Shown: positions 10,190 through 18,767 of the stretch, in pieces
How the letters are laid out: each line of letters begins with the position of its first letter
How positions within the stretch are numbered: position 1 is the stretch's first letter
Assembly: GCA_046233135.1 (NCBI GenBank)
Contig: JBJXHN010000002.1
Span: 1 to 64,000, forward strand
Length of the DNA stretch: 64,000 bases
Source of the DNA: JBJXHN01 sp046233135
Lineage (GTDB): Bacteria > Pseudomonadota > Alphaproteobacteria > Rhodospirillales > Rhodospirillaceae
Reading direction: 5' to 3'
Program-made: the position numbers and the translations under genes
Notes under the pieces: generated by a model
What the model was told of the DNA's origin: nothing
The model's database searches: none
Seen by the model: only the letters and a program-made list of their open reading frames with translations

Positions 10190-11220
10190 CCGTCCGGCAT
10201 CAGGCGATGCAGGGTCAGGTCCAGCCGCGCCAGGGCATCGGCGATAACCACCGCAGGGGAGTCCGGCCGGGCGAGGAACTCTGTCCAGGCGAACAGATCG
10301 GCGAACAGGATGATCTCCTGCCACCATTCCGGCAGCCTGTGGCCGGCGGCGGTGTACCCGGCCGCGACCCCCTCCACGAAGGCGGGAAGGTCGCCGAGCG
10401 GCGGCCGCATCAGGTTCCCCAGGTCGAAGGCCGGATGGCCGCTGAAGGCGAACTCCCAATCGAGAACGGCCGCGATCGTGTGCTCGGGCGTGACCAGGAT
10501 GTTGGTTCCGCCGAAGTCGGCGTGGGTCAGGCACGGGGGCGACGCCCAGGCCACCAGGGCATCCCCGTCCCGTTCCACCAGTCGCCGCAGGAAGGTGCGC
10601 CGCTGGTCCCCGACCCTCTCCGCGCCGGGACCGGTGCCCAGGCAATGCTCCAGGAAGGCCGCGAGTCCGGCTCCGTCCAGGGCTAACGGCTCAGGCACCG
10701 TCAGCGCCGGGGACAGGCTGCCCCATCGGGGGAAACGAACGTGGTGGATTCGCGCCAGGGTGCGTCCGACGGCCTCGCCCACCTGCCGGCGGCGGGCATC
10801 GGACAGGGGCGGGACGGCCCGGTCCAGGGGGACCCCGTCCACCCAGGGGAAGACGGCCCACGGAACCGGATCGTTTTTGTCCCCTTCCCCTTCCCGCTCC
10901 TCGTCGAGCCTGTCGCCTGATGCCAGGATGGGCGGAACGGGAAACCTGTCCGTCGTCAGGCGGTCCAGCAGCGCCCGTTCCGTTGCCATCTGCTCCGGTG
11001 CCCGCTGCCACAGGCGCAGGCACACCGTGTGCTCCGGTCCTTCGGATTTGGGTGGGACCAGGGTGACGCGGATGGTCGTGTTCGCCAGCCCACCGGGCCA
11101 GGGGATGGCGGCCTTGATGGTGGCGCCGGGGACGGCCCGGGCGACGACGGCGGCGATCTGTGCGGCTGTGGGGCGGACAAGGGGGCGGCTGCGGGGCCAC
11201 CGGCGCCGGCAGGCTTCCAT
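10186..11220 (-). CDS. Aminoglycoside phosphotransferase (APH)-family kinase
   Basis: A protein-kinase-like phosphotransferase of about 344 residues. The catalytic loop HADFGGTNILV matches the family's H-x-D-x4-N Brenner-type motif, and DWEFAFSGHPAFDLGNL supplies the Mg-binding Asp and following helix; HTVCLRLW near the N-terminus is the nucleotide-binding strand. The APH family includes antibiotic, choline, homoserine and sugar kinases, and the substrate cannot be told from the sequence, so resistance should not be assumed. The start is uncertain: ATG at 11220 or GTG at 11223, both without a clear ribosome-binding site. It lies 26 bases after the DUF938 gene on the same strand and probably shares its transcript. 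Confidence 0.8.
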   Translation of the reverse strand: MEACRRRWPRSRPLVRPTAAQIAAVVARAVPGATIKAAIPWPGGLANTTIRVTLVPPKSEGPEHTVCLRLWQRAPEQMATERALLDRLTTDRFPVPPILASGDRLDEEREGEGDKNDPVPWAVFPWVDGVPLDRAVPPLSDARRRQVGEAVGRTLARIHHVRFPRWGSLSPALTVPEPLALDGAGLAAFLEHCLGTGPGAERVGDQRRTFLRRLVERDGDALVAWASPPCLTHADFGGTNILVTPEHTIAAVLDWEFAFSGHPAFDLGNLMRPPLGDLPAFVEGVAAGYTAAGHRLPEWWQEIILFADLFAWTEFLARPDSPAVVIADALARLDLTLHRLMPDG

Positions 11221-11246
11221 CACGATGTCGGGTGGGGGATTGGCGC

Positions 11247-11981
11247 TCAGCGGGCGGGCTTCCGGAAGACCACCAGCAGATTGTTGCTGGGCATCGGGAC
11301 GATTTCTTCCAGGGACAGGCCATGGCTGGCGGCCAGAGGCACCACCTGATGATCCAGGTCGCGCACTCCCCATTCCGGGTTTTCGCCGCGCAGGCCGGCG
11401 TCGAAAGCCATGTTGCTGGGGGCGGTATGGGCGCCGTGGCGCTGGAAGGGGCCGTAGAGGATCAGCGTGCCACCCGGCGGCAGGACACTCTGCGCCCCGG
11501 CCATCAGCCCCTCGCTGGCTCCCCAGGGGGCGATATGGATCATGTTGATGCACAGGATCGCTGCCACATCGGTGACCGGCCAGTGTTCCACGGGCGCGGT
11601 TGTGTCCAGGGCGGTGGGTGGGGCGGTGTTGGTCACGCCCTCCGCTTCCAGCCAGGCCGCCGTGCTGGCTAGGGCGTCCCGGTTGGGATCGGTCGGCAGC
11701 CAGTGACGCCCGGGCAGGCGGGGGGCCAGATAGGCGGCATGCTCGCCGGTGCCGCAGGCGATCTCCAGGATCCGGCCTTCCGGCAGGCGGGACAGCAGGG
11801 CGTCGAGCAGGGGCTGGCGGTTGCGCAGGGTGGCCGGGGCGTGTCGTCGCTCGTCGTCCGGGCTGTGTGCGCCGTTGGTCCCTGTCGATGGACCAGGGCC
11901 GAGTACTTCGCCGTATGGGATTGTCATCTGGGCGCCTTCCGCGGTTTGGGGGAACATCACGGGCATGGAGCGGTATGCCAT
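11247..11981 (-). CDS. DUF938 SAM-dependent methyltransferase
   Basis: A 244-residue class I methyltransferase of the DUF938 family. The N-terminal part carries SPDDERRHAPATLRNRQPLL, the usual family opening (a substrate-side motif), followed by the SAM-binding motif I ILEIACGTGEHAAYLA, then LPTDPN and the INMIHIAPW and GPFQRHGAHTAPSN motifs typical of the family. The substrate is unknown. The ATG at 11981 has GGAGG eight bases upstream and is well supported. It is divergent from the TerB-like gene and precedes the APH-family gene. Confidence 0.88.
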   Translation of the reverse strand: MAYRSMPVMFPQTAEGAQMTIPYGEVLGPGPSTGTNGAHSPDDERRHAPATLRNRQPLLDALLSRLPEGRILEIACGTGEHAAYLAPRLPGRHWLPTDPNRDALASTAAWLEAEGVTNTAPPTALDTTAPVEHWPVTDVAAILCINMIHIAPWGASEGLMAGAQSVLPPGGTLILYGPFQRHGAHTAPSNMAFDAGLRGENPEWGVRDLDHQVVPLAASHGLSLEEIVPMPSNNLLVVFRKPAR

Positions 11982-12107
11982 GGTGGCAATCCTCCGGCGG
12001 GCGTGCAAGCCTGGTAGCGGATATCTTGATGGAAGAGGGGCCATGCCCCAGGTAAAAATACAGCCGGATCGACGTATTGATCGGTATCTTACGGGCGGGA
12101 GAAGCGG

Positions 12108-12563
12108 ATGTTCCAGAAATTGCGATCTTTGTTCGGTGTCGAGACGGGCGGCCAAAAAACGTCGGAAGCCGACAATATCGCTGAAGCGGCCGCCTTTTTG
12201 CTGGTTGAAGCCGCCAGCATGGACAACGACTTCGATGATGTCGAGCGTGCCCATGTCCGCACTTTGCTGATCAATCGCTTCAATCTGGATGGCGCGGCGG
12301 CTGACGCCATGATTGCCGATGCCGAGACCCTGCATGAAGAGGCCGTGGGCTGGTACCGGCAATCGCGGACCCTGAAGGACGCTTTCGATTACCATGAACG
12401 GATCGGCCTGATGGAAATGCTGTGGGAAGTGGTTTATGCCGACGGCGAACTGCACGATATGGAAGCCAACATGATGCGCCGGATCGCCGGTCTTCTTTAT
12501 GTGGAAGACAGGGACAGCGGACACGCCCGCAAGGAGGCCATGACCCGTCTCGGCCTTGCCTGA
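12108..12563 (+). CDS. TerB-like (tellurite-resistance fold) protein
   Basis: A 151-residue all-helical protein with two acidic TerB/DjlA-N-type repeats: ASMDNDFDDVERAHV in the first half and VYADGELHDMEANMMRRIAGLL in the second, each with the A-D-G/D-E spacing associated with metal binding. No membrane segment or signal is present, so it should be cytoplasmic. Many alphaproteobacteria carry a lone copy of this family without other tellurite genes; its function is unknown. GGGAGAAGCGG precedes the ATG. It is divergent from the methyltransferase gene and lies 175 bases before fdxA. Confidence 0.82.
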   Translation: MFQKLRSLFGVETGGQKTSEADNIAEAAAFLLVEAASMDNDFDDVERAHVRTLLINRFNLDGAAADAMIADAETLHEEAVGWYRQSRTLKDAFDYHERIGLMEMLWEVVYADGELHDMEANMMRRIAGLLYVEDRDSGHARKEAMTRLGLA

Positions 12564-12738
12564 CTGTTCGGTGGACCTGCCCTTCTTTCGGGCAGGGTGA
12601 CGCTATCTGTTGCAAAGGACCGCCGGGAGGGGCATGGTCGCCGCGCCTGCCGAATGGCGGCGGGACGGCAGGGCCGGCCGTTCCGAACCTTTTTGTTTCC
12701 TCTCCCCCTACAAGGCAAAAGGACGGAGCCCCACAACT

Positions 12739-13077
12739 ATGCCTTACGTCGTCACGGAAAATTGCATCCGGTGCAAGTACCAGGATTGCGTGGAAGTGTG
12801 CCCGGTGGATTGCTTCTACGAAGGCGAAAACTTTCTGGTGATTCATCCGGATGAATGCATCGATTGCGGTGTGTGCGAGCCGGAATGCCCGGCCGAAGCA
12901 ATTCTGCCCGATTCGGAGCCGGCCGCTGCCGAATGGATGGATATCAACCGTAAATTTGCCGAAGTGTGGCCCAATATCACCCGGAAGGGCGATGCACCGG
13001 CCGACGCTGACGAGTGGCGGGGCAAGGCCGACAAGGCCAAGCTGCTTAGCGAAAATCCCGGAAAAGGCACGGAATAA
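12739..13077 (+). CDS. fdxA: 7Fe ferredoxin FdxA
   Basis: A 112-residue ferredoxin of the FdxA type, an electron carrier with one [3Fe-4S] and one [4Fe-4S] cluster. The N-terminus [17 protein letters not shown] is diagnostic, followed by [12 protein letters not shown] and the second cluster motif [17 protein letters not shown]. The C-terminal extension of about 50 residues ([20 protein letters not shown]) is also typical. An in-frame extension upstream to 12610 is not supported, since family members start at MPY. In many alphaproteobacteria fdxA directly precedes carD; here 817 bases separate them. Confidence 0.95.
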   Translation: MPYVVTENCIRCKYQDCVEVCPVDCFYEGENFLVIHPDECIDCGVCEPECPAEAILPDSEPAAAEWMDINRKFAEVWPNITRKGDAPADADEWRGKADKAKLLSENPGKGTE

Positions 13078-13094
13078 GCCGAGTCGCCTTTGAT

Positions 13095-13135
13095 CGGCGC
13101 GGCGTTTGGGCCGTCACGGCATTGTCGCCGCGCCG
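13095..13135 (+). terminator. putative fdxA terminator hairpin
   Basis: Perfect 10-base arms CGGCGCGGCG (13095-13104) and CGCCGCGCCG (13126-13135) lie 18 bases past the fdxA stop, with a 21-base loop. The stem is followed by ACTTTG, and a T-run comes only at 13150-13155, so termination efficiency is uncertain. Confidence 0.45.
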
Positions 13136-13162
13136 ACTTTGACCTGTAATTTTTTCGAATTG

Positions 13163-13178
13163 TGTGATATCCGTCACA
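13163..13178. promoter_or_regulatory. CRP/FNR-family binding palindrome
   Basis: TGTGATATCCGTCACA is a perfect match to the TGTGA-N6-TCACA consensus of CRP-type regulators. It lies in an AT-rich patch inside the long fdxA-carD gap. No gene begins within 700 bases on the plus strand, so its target is not obvious. Confidence 0.5.
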
Positions 13179-13894
13179 TGTCCGTCGCGAGCATGTGGCG
13201 GGCTTTTCTATGTGACGCAGAACGCGTCATGGCATGCCGGCGAAGGCCCGGCGCACAGGCCGCTTCTCGGAACCAAAGGCACCTTACGACGGGACCGGTG
13301 ACCGGATCCAGGACTTTAAGGGCCGATGGCTCAAGGAATGGCCGACCGCATTTGTTGAGGGACCAAAGGACAGGGGACTTCCCGTCATTATGGGAACGGA
13401 TGTCCGGCATGGTCCGGTCCGGTGACCGGTCGGAGAATGGCGCCGATCCGCGAAGGGGGGGCATCACGTGCCCGCAGGGGCTGCCTGTGGAGGGGTCAAG
13501 GTCGTCACGGAACGGCCAGATTTCACCGGCAGGATGATGAACGTCGACGCGAGGCGGACGTGACGAGGATCGATGCGATGACGCCACATGCGATATCGCC
13601 GCTGGCCCGGAAGGGAGTGATGTGCCGTTCAGCCGATGGAATGTCTGTCCGTAGCCCGGGCATAGGAAAGGCCGGGTCGGAATGAGGATTTATGTGCGTC
13701 GCCTATGCCTTCGACTAACAGAACAAGATCGCGCTCGAGGATGGCCTATGGGGATTAAGGGGGCGATGTCCTCCTCTGCGCGCCACCACTGATGTGGGCG
13801 CGCGGGCGTCCCTGTCGCCGTAGCACGGGAACCCTTCGCCAGACGGATTCTTTGATCCGTCACGGACGGTTCTTGAATGGAGAGAAGAAGCAAG

Positions 13895-14392
13895 ATGTCC
13901 AACCACCTTCAGTTCGTACCTGGTGATCACGTTGTCTACCCGACCCATGGCGTGGGTCAGATCATCGACATCGAAAAGCAGACTTATGGCGGCCAGACGC
14001 TGGAATTGCTGGTGATCGCGTTCGACCGTGACCGGATGAAGCTGCGGATCCCGGTGGCCAAGGTGAAGAATTCCGGCCTGCGTCGCCTGTCTACGAAGAA
14101 GGCGATGGAATCAGCGCTGACCACGCTGAAAGGCAAGGCGAAGGTGAAGCGCACCATGTGGAGCCGCCGCGCCCAGGAATACGAAGCCAAGATCAACTCC
14201 GGCGATCCCATCTCCATCGCCGAAGTGGTCCGCGATCTGCATCGCAACGCCAACCAGCCGGAACAGTCCTATTCCGAACGCCAGATCTATGAGCTGGCTC
14301 TGGAACGCCTGACCTGTGAACTGGCCGCGATCGAGGCCATCGACTCCAACGCCGCTGCCCAGAAGCTGGAAAAGCTGCTGCGCGTGGCGTAA
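13895..14392 (+). CDS. carD: CarD-family transcriptional regulator
   Basis: A 165-residue CarD/CdnL protein that binds the RNA polymerase beta subunit and stabilises open complexes. The N-terminal Tudor-like RNA polymerase interaction domain is clear (GDHVVYPTHGVGQIIDIE), followed by the helical DNA-binding part (MWSRRAQEYEAKINSGDP, IAEVVRDLHRN, YSERQIYELALERLTCELA). Length is normal. The ATG at 13895 follows GGAGAGAAGAAG; an upstream in-frame ATG at 13877 is less likely. A strong terminator follows. Confidence 0.96.
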   Translation: MSNHLQFVPGDHVVYPTHGVGQIIDIEKQTYGGQTLELLVIAFDRDRMKLRIPVAKVKNSGLRRLSTKKAMESALTTLKGKAKVKRTMWSRRAQEYEAKINSGDPISIAEVVRDLHRNANQPEQSYSERQIYELALERLTCELAAIEAIDSNAAAQKLEKLLRVA

Positions 14393-14455
14393 TGACCTGC
14401 CGGTTTCGCTTCCCTGATCTTAAGTCCGGGCTGGGGGAGCGACGCTGTCATGAAA

Positions 14456-14494
14456 AACGAAGGGGCTGAGCCGCAAGGGTCAGCCCCTTCGTTT
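14456..14494. terminator. bidirectional intrinsic terminator after carD
   Basis: Perfect 14-base arms (14456-14469 and 14480-14493, arm AACGAAGGGGCTGA) surround a 10-base loop. The outer bases give T-rich tails on both strands, so the element can serve carD on the plus strand and the lipoprotein gene on the minus strand. Confidence 0.85.
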
Positions 14495-14529
14495 GTGGGG
14501 CATGTAAGAATGCCTCACAGCAGATGGGT

Positions 14530-15021
14530 CTACTCGCGCAGACGCACGTGACCCCCGGCCAGGAAGAGCGAGGTGGTCTTGCGGCTGGAAGAGTAACGCA
14601 GGGGCGTTACGAAGCAGGCGGCGTTCGCCCGACCCAAGGTTATGTCCATGTCGGAAGCGGTGGGAATCGAAGGGATGGCCGCGATCACCGTGTTGCCCGT
14701 GGCGACGTAACCGTTTTTCTTGAAGGCGTCGAACAGGGATTCAACGGTGGTTGGCGCCTCAAAATTCCCCGCCAGGCAGAACGTGGTCTTGCCGCTCGCC
14801 TTGTCCTCGAAAACCCGTTTGTAGAGAACAAACGGGAAGTTCCCCAGGTTGGTGCGGAAGATCGCTTCGTCCTGCGTATACGTCGACATGGTGACGGGCT
14901 CGCTACCGATTCGTTTGCCATCCACATGGAAACCACTTGCGGTTCCCTGGCACCCCGCCACGAGGGTGGTTAAGGCTAGGATGGCTGAAAGGGCAAAGGT
15001 TTTTGAGGTGGTAGATCTCAT
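14530..15021 (-). CDS. Hypothetical lipoprotein
   Basis: A 163-residue predicted lipoprotein of unknown function. The signal peptide MRSTTSKTFALSAILALTT ends in the lipobox LVAGC (Cys about 24), so the mature protein should be anchored in the envelope. The mature part has no motif I recognise; it contains two further cysteines (TTFCLAGN and NAACFVTP) that could pair. CAGGAGAGA lies upstream of the ATG. It is convergent with carD and divergent from the nuclease gene. Confidence 0.75.
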   Translation of the reverse strand: MRSTTSKTFALSAILALTTLVAGCQGTASGFHVDGKRIGSEPVTMSTYTQDEAIFRTNLGNFPFVLYKRVFEDKASGKTTFCLAGNFEAPTTVESLFDAFKKNGYVATGNTVIAAIPSIPTASDMDITLGRANAACFVTPLRYSSSRKTTSLFLAGGHVRLRE

Positions 15022-15152
15022 AAGAGTCTCTCCTGTAGCTAAAGAATTTCTATACTGTCTTTGTTTCTGTTCTGGAGATTCAAAATATTGTTTTTTATGA
15101 ATTTCTATGGATACGCGTCTTATGGTTCTCGTCGCCGGATAGGGAGAAGCGC

Positions 15153-16142
15153 ATGACCTCGGAATTGGTGCGGCCTTCCAAGGGGCGGAAACGACTTGTC
15201 TGGGACAATATTCGGAGCGGTTTTACATTTCTCTTGGCCGCAGCCTTTGTGGACTGTGCCAAGGCGACCGAAAATCTGCCTTCTTCCCTCTCTTCCATCG
15301 GTACGGCTACCGTTTCTTCTGTGGTTGACGGGGATACGGTGGTTCTGGATGACGGCCGCCAGGTCCGTTTGACCGGTATTCAGGCCCCCAAGCTCCCCCT
15401 CGACCGTCCCAACTTCCCGACCTGGCCGCTGGCTCCCGAAGCCAAGGCGACCCTGGAAACCTTGCTTCTCGGCCGTACCGTGACGCTGCGGAGTGGCGGA
15501 GCGGACAGGGACCGTCACGGCCGGGTGCTGGCGCATCCGGTGACGGAACCGGGCGGGGTGTGGGCGCAAGGGGCGATGGTCGAGGCCGGGATGGCCCGAG
15601 TGTACACTTTCGCCGACAATTACGCCCTGGCCGGTGCCCTCTACGCCCGCGAGAGGGCGGCACGGGCGGCGGGGCGGGGGATCTGGGCGTTGCCCTGGTA
15701 CCGCATTCGCACACCGCACGAGGCGGCCGACGATATCGGCACCTTTCAACTGGTCGAAGGCACCGTGGTGGATGCGGCGCGGGCCGGCAAGACGGTCTAT
15801 CTGAACTTCGGCGACTCCTGGCGCACCGATTTCACCATCTCCATCCCTGTCGCCGTGATGACGAATTTCGCGGCGCAAAAACGTGACCCTCTGGCGTGGG
15901 CGGGAAAAAGAGTGCGTGTTCGGGGGTGGCTGACGGAGCGCAACGGCCCCATGATAACAATAACCCACCCGGAAGCTCTGGAGGGGCCATTGACCGAACC
16001 AAGGGTGGGGCCAGGAGTGGGGGATTGTGAAGACGGATCCGAATCCTGTATGGAAGACCGTCCGCCGGGTCGCCCGCGCGGCGATTCCTCGTCCCCGCAG
16101 TCTCCGGCCTTCCGAAATCCGGATGCCCCATTCTTCCGGTAG
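15153..16142 (+). CDS. SNase-like (thermonuclease-fold) protein
   Basis: A 329-residue protein with a staphylococcal-nuclease-like domain at about residues 50-180: VVDGDTVVLDDGRQVRLTGI supplies the metal-binding Asp and first Arg region, and DRDRHGRVLA the second Arg. The usual Glu after the first Arg (as in D-x-PE) appears replaced by Lys in GIQAPKLP, so activity is uncertain, although this variant is common in alphaproteobacterial homologues as far as I recall. A second beta-rich domain follows at about 195-285. The N-terminus has one hydrophobic stretch (FTFLLAAAFVDCA), suggesting export. GGGAGAAGCGC precedes the ATG. The Pro-rich tail ends 10 bases before the pip start. Confidence 0.78.
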   Translation: MTSELVRPSKGRKRLVWDNIRSGFTFLLAAAFVDCAKATENLPSSLSSIGTATVSSVVDGDTVVLDDGRQVRLTGIQAPKLPLDRPNFPTWPLAPEAKATLETLLLGRTVTLRSGGADRDRHGRVLAHPVTEPGGVWAQGAMVEAGMARVYTFADNYALAGALYARERAARAAGRGIWALPWYRIRTPHEAADDIGTFQLVEGTVVDAARAGKTVYLNFGDSWRTDFTISIPVAVMTNFAAQKRDPLAWAGKRVRVRGWLTERNGPMITITHPEALEGPLTEPRVGPGVGDCEDGSESCMEDRPPGRPRGDSSSPQSPAFRNPDAPFFR

Positions 16143-16152
16143 GGAGTTATTC

Positions 16153-17115
16153 ATGAATAGTCCGGATCCCCTCGCGGATCTTTACCCCCCGATTGAACCG
16201 CGTCGCACCGGCCGTCTGAAGGTCGACGCTCCCCATGTCCTTTATTGGGAAGAAGGCGGCAATCCGGAGGGGATTCCGGTGATTTTCGTCCATGGCGGCC
16301 CGGGGGCCGGCACCGCCCCCTTCTGCAGGCGATATTTCGATCCCGCCCGCTGGCGCGTCATCCTGCTTGATCAGCGTGGTTCCGGCCGTTCCCGTCCCTT
16401 CGCCGCCATCGAAGGTAATACCACCCAGGCCTTGATTGCCGACATGGAACAGCTGCGCGAGCATCTGGGCGTGGATCGCTGGCTGGTGTTCGGCGGCTCC
16501 TGGGGCAGTACGCTGGCCCTGGCCTATGGTCAGGCCCATCCGCAGCGCTGCCTGGGCTTCGTGCTGCGCGGCATCTTCCTGTTCCGCGCCTTTGAAGTGG
16601 ACTGGTTCCTGAACGGCATGGGGCGGTTCTATCCGGAAGCGGCGCGCACCTTCATGGAATTCCTGCCCTCCGCCGAGCGCGACGACCCCCTGAGGGCCTA
16701 TTATACCCGGCTGACCCATCCGGATCCGGCCACCCATCTGCCCGCCGCCCGGGTGTGGAGCAACTATGAAGACGCCTGCGCCCGCCTGCGGCCCCGTCCA
16801 GGGGATGACGGCGACGGGCGGGCGGCACTGGCGCTGTCGCGGCTGGAATGCCACTACATGGTGAACGGCGGTTTCCTGGAGGAAGGGGAGCTGATCACCC
16901 GCATCCGCCGCATCTCCCACCTGCCCTGCGTCATCGTCCAGGGGCGCTACGACATCATCTGTCCGCCGATCAGTGCCTGGGAACTCCACCGGGCCTGGCC
17001 GGGCAGTCGCCTGCACATGGTCCCCGACGCCGGCCATTCGGCGCTGGAGCCGGGCATCCGCGCCGCCCTGGTCGACGCCACCAGCGAGTTTTCCAGCACC
17101 CTGCCCCTGCCCTGA
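16153..17115 (+). CDS. pip: Proline iminopeptidase
   Basis: An alpha/beta-hydrolase (peptidase family S33, 320 residues) that removes N-terminal proline. It shows the oxyanion motif VHGGPGAG, DQRGSGRS, the nucleophile elbow GGSWGSTLAL and the catalytic His in DAGHSALEPG; GRYDIICPP carries the acid. Length and motifs are typical of bacterial Pip. The ATG at 16153 follows AGGGAG; a longer frame from 16027 overlaps the nuclease gene. It starts 10 bases after the nuclease stop and is probably co-transcribed. Confidence 0.94.
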   Translation: MNSPDPLADLYPPIEPRRTGRLKVDAPHVLYWEEGGNPEGIPVIFVHGGPGAGTAPFCRRYFDPARWRVILLDQRGSGRSRPFAAIEGNTTQALIADMEQLREHLGVDRWLVFGGSWGSTLALAYGQAHPQRCLGFVLRGIFLFRAFEVDWFLNGMGRFYPEAARTFMEFLPSAERDDPLRAYYTRLTHPDPATHLPAARVWSNYEDACARLRPRPGDDGDGRAALALSRLECHYMVNGGFLEEGELITRIRRISHLPCVIVQGRYDIICPPISAWELHRAWPGSRLHMVPDAGHSALEPGIRAALVDATSEFSSTLPLP

Positions 17116-17151
17116 CATGACCTCCGGGGCCGCGGTCCTCGGGTCCGGTGC

Positions 17152-17997
17152 TCAGGCCGGGGCGGAAAGGCCCAGGGTAGCGCGAATATCCTGCGGGGTC
17201 TGTCCGGCCTCGCGCAAGGCACGCAGGGTTACCGACTGGTCCCGCTTGGCATAGCGCCGCCCGTCCGGCCCGGTCACCAGGCGGTGATGGGCGTACAGGG
17301 GAACCGGCAGGTCCAGCAGCGCTTGGAGCAGCCGGTGCACATGGGTGGCCTCGAACAGGTCGCGGCCGCGCACCACCAGGGTCACCCCCTGGCGGGCATC
17401 GTCGGCCACCGCCGCCAGGTGATAGCTGGTGGGCACGTCCTTGCGGGCCAGCACCACATCCCCGAACTGCTCCGGCGTCGCCTCCGTCTTGCCCGTGGTC
17501 TCGTCATGCCAGGTCAGCCGCCCGACCCGGGCGCAGGCGGCGGTCATATCCAGCCGCAGGGCATATTCCTCCCCCGCGTCGAGCCGGCGCCGGCGGTCCT
17601 CGGCCGGCAGGCGCCGGCAGGTGCCGGGGTACAGGGGGCCGTCCGGTCCGTGGGGCGCATGGCGGCTGGCGGCGATCTCGTCCTGGATGCCCTTGCGGGT
17701 GCAGAAACAGGGGTAGAGCAGTCCCGTCGCCTCCAGCCGCGCCAGGGGGGCGGCATAGTCCTCCAGATGCGCGCTTTGCACCCGGGGCGGGGCGTCCCAG
17801 CGGATCCCCAGCCAGGCCAGATCTTCCCGGATCGCGTCGGAAAAGGCGGGGCGGCAGCGGCCGGGATCGATATCCTCCAGCCGCAGCAGGAACCGCCCCC
17901 CCGCCGCGCGCGCGCGGTCATGGGCGGTCAGGGCAGAAAACGCATGACCCAGATGCAGATAGCCGGTAGGGGACGGGGCGAAGCGGGTGACCAGCAC
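17152..17997 (-). CDS. gluQ: Glutamyl-Q tRNA(Asp) synthetase
   Basis: GluQRS is a truncated glutamyl-tRNA synthetase-like enzyme that attaches glutamate to queuosine in tRNA(Asp). The catalytic-core motifs are present: FAPSPTGYLHLGHA (HIGH class), LRLEDIDPGRCRP, a zinc site CFC...YPGTC, and the KMSKS equivalent YAKRDQSVTL; the anticodon-binding domain of GluRS is absent, as expected. I chose GTG at 17997, three codons before TRFAPSP and preceded by GGAG, because family members start close to this motif; TTG at 18057 or GTG at 18051 would give a longer N-terminus. It is convergent with pip. Confidence 0.92.
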   Translation of the reverse strand: MLVTRFAPSPTGYLHLGHAFSALTAHDRARAAGGRFLLRLEDIDPGRCRPAFSDAIREDLAWLGIRWDAPPRVQSAHLEDYAAPLARLEATGLLYPCFCTRKGIQDEIAASRHAPHGPDGPLYPGTCRRLPAEDRRRRLDAGEEYALRLDMTAACARVGRLTWHDETTGKTEATPEQFGDVVLARKDVPTSYHLAAVADDARQGVTLVVRGRDLFEATHVHRLLQALLDLPVPLYAHHRLVTGPDGRRYAKRDQSVTLRALREAGQTPQDIRATLGLSAPA

Positions 17998-18176
17998 GGC
18001 GAAAGCGACTCCGGCAAGACGAGGGTTGAGGACGGTATCCGGCGGTGGCACGCACAATCAAGACGGGGAGAGGCGGCTCCCTAATTTCACAGAACTGTTT
18101 TATCCGCATTGACTCGGCTCAGGTACAAGCTACCATCACAGTGCGCGACCCCAATATGTAGTAAGGGGACAGGCCG

Positions 18177-18740
18177 GTGCGGATTTCTGCGGATGCATGC
18201 CCAGCTTTGGTCCTGAACGCTGATTTTCAGCCGCTCAGCTATTTCCCGCTGTCTCTGTGGTCCTGGCAGGAAGCGGTGAAGGCGGTGTTCATGGACCGCG
18301 TCAACGTGGTCAGCGAATATGACAAGCGGGTGCACTCGCCCAGCCTGACGGTGCGCCTGCCCAGCGTGATATCGCTGAAGGAATACGTGCCCTCGGCGCG
18401 GCGAGCGGCTTTTACCCGGTTCAACGTTTTTCTGCGCGACGGCTTCACCTGCCAGTACTGCGGTGTTCGCCTGCCGGCCCATGATCTGACCTTCGATCAT
18501 GTGGTGCCCCGCTCCAAGGGGGGGATGACCACCTGGGACAATGTGGTGGCGGCCTGCGGGCCATGTAATATGCGCAAAGCGAACCGAACGCCCAGGGCGG
18601 CGGGCATGCCTCTTCTGACCCGGCCCGCCGAGCCTTCGAGTTACCGCCTTCGCAACGTTGGTCGCGCTTTCCCGCCAAACTTCCTTCACGAAAGTTGGCG
18701 GGATTTTCTTTATTGGGATACCGAGCTGGACCCCTATTGA
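18177..18740 (+). CDS. HNH endonuclease family protein
   Basis: A 187-residue HNH nuclease of a type common as a solitary gene in alphaproteobacteria. The HNH/zinc motif is intact: CQYCG, LTFDHVVPRSKGG, TTWDNVVAACGPCNMRK, giving a CxxC...DH...N...CxxC arrangement. The N-terminal part (ALVLNADFQPLSYFPLSLWSW) is family-specific. The start is GTG at 18177, preceded by AAGGGGACAGG. No methylase, phage or toxin gene is adjacent, so its role is unknown; it is divergent from gluQ. Confidence 0.88.
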   Translation: MRISADACPALVLNADFQPLSYFPLSLWSWQEAVKAVFMDRVNVVSEYDKRVHSPSLTVRLPSVISLKEYVPSARRAAFTRFNVFLRDGFTCQYCGVRLPAHDLTFDHVVPRSKGGMTTWDNVVAACGPCNMRKANRTPRAAGMPLLTRPAEPSSYRLRNVGRAFPPNFLHESWRDFLYWDTELDPY

Positions 18741-18767
18741 CCCCGGATCTTGCGGGATCCGGCAGAT

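Larger units (their letters stand above)
13078..13894. other. 817-base gap between fdxA and carD without a supported gene
   Basis: Several short frames are open, but none has protein-like composition, a good ribosome-binding site or recognisable motifs. The gap begins with a hairpin (13095-13135), followed by an AT-rich patch and a CRP/FNR-like palindrome (13163-13178). The sequence CCGGTGACCGG occurs twice, at about 13295-13305 and 13419-13429. carD must have its promoter here. A noncoding transcript starting near 13210 would fit the palindrome, but that is speculation. Confidence 0.5.

Noticed and set aside
10186..11220. Antibiotic resistance gene call for the APH-family kinase
   Set aside because: The fold family is broad and nothing in the sequence indicates aminoglycoside binding.
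13106..13587. Short open frames in the fdxA-carD gap on both strands
   Set aside because: Alternative or weak starts, Arg/Pro-rich composition and no recognisable motif; treated as noncoding.
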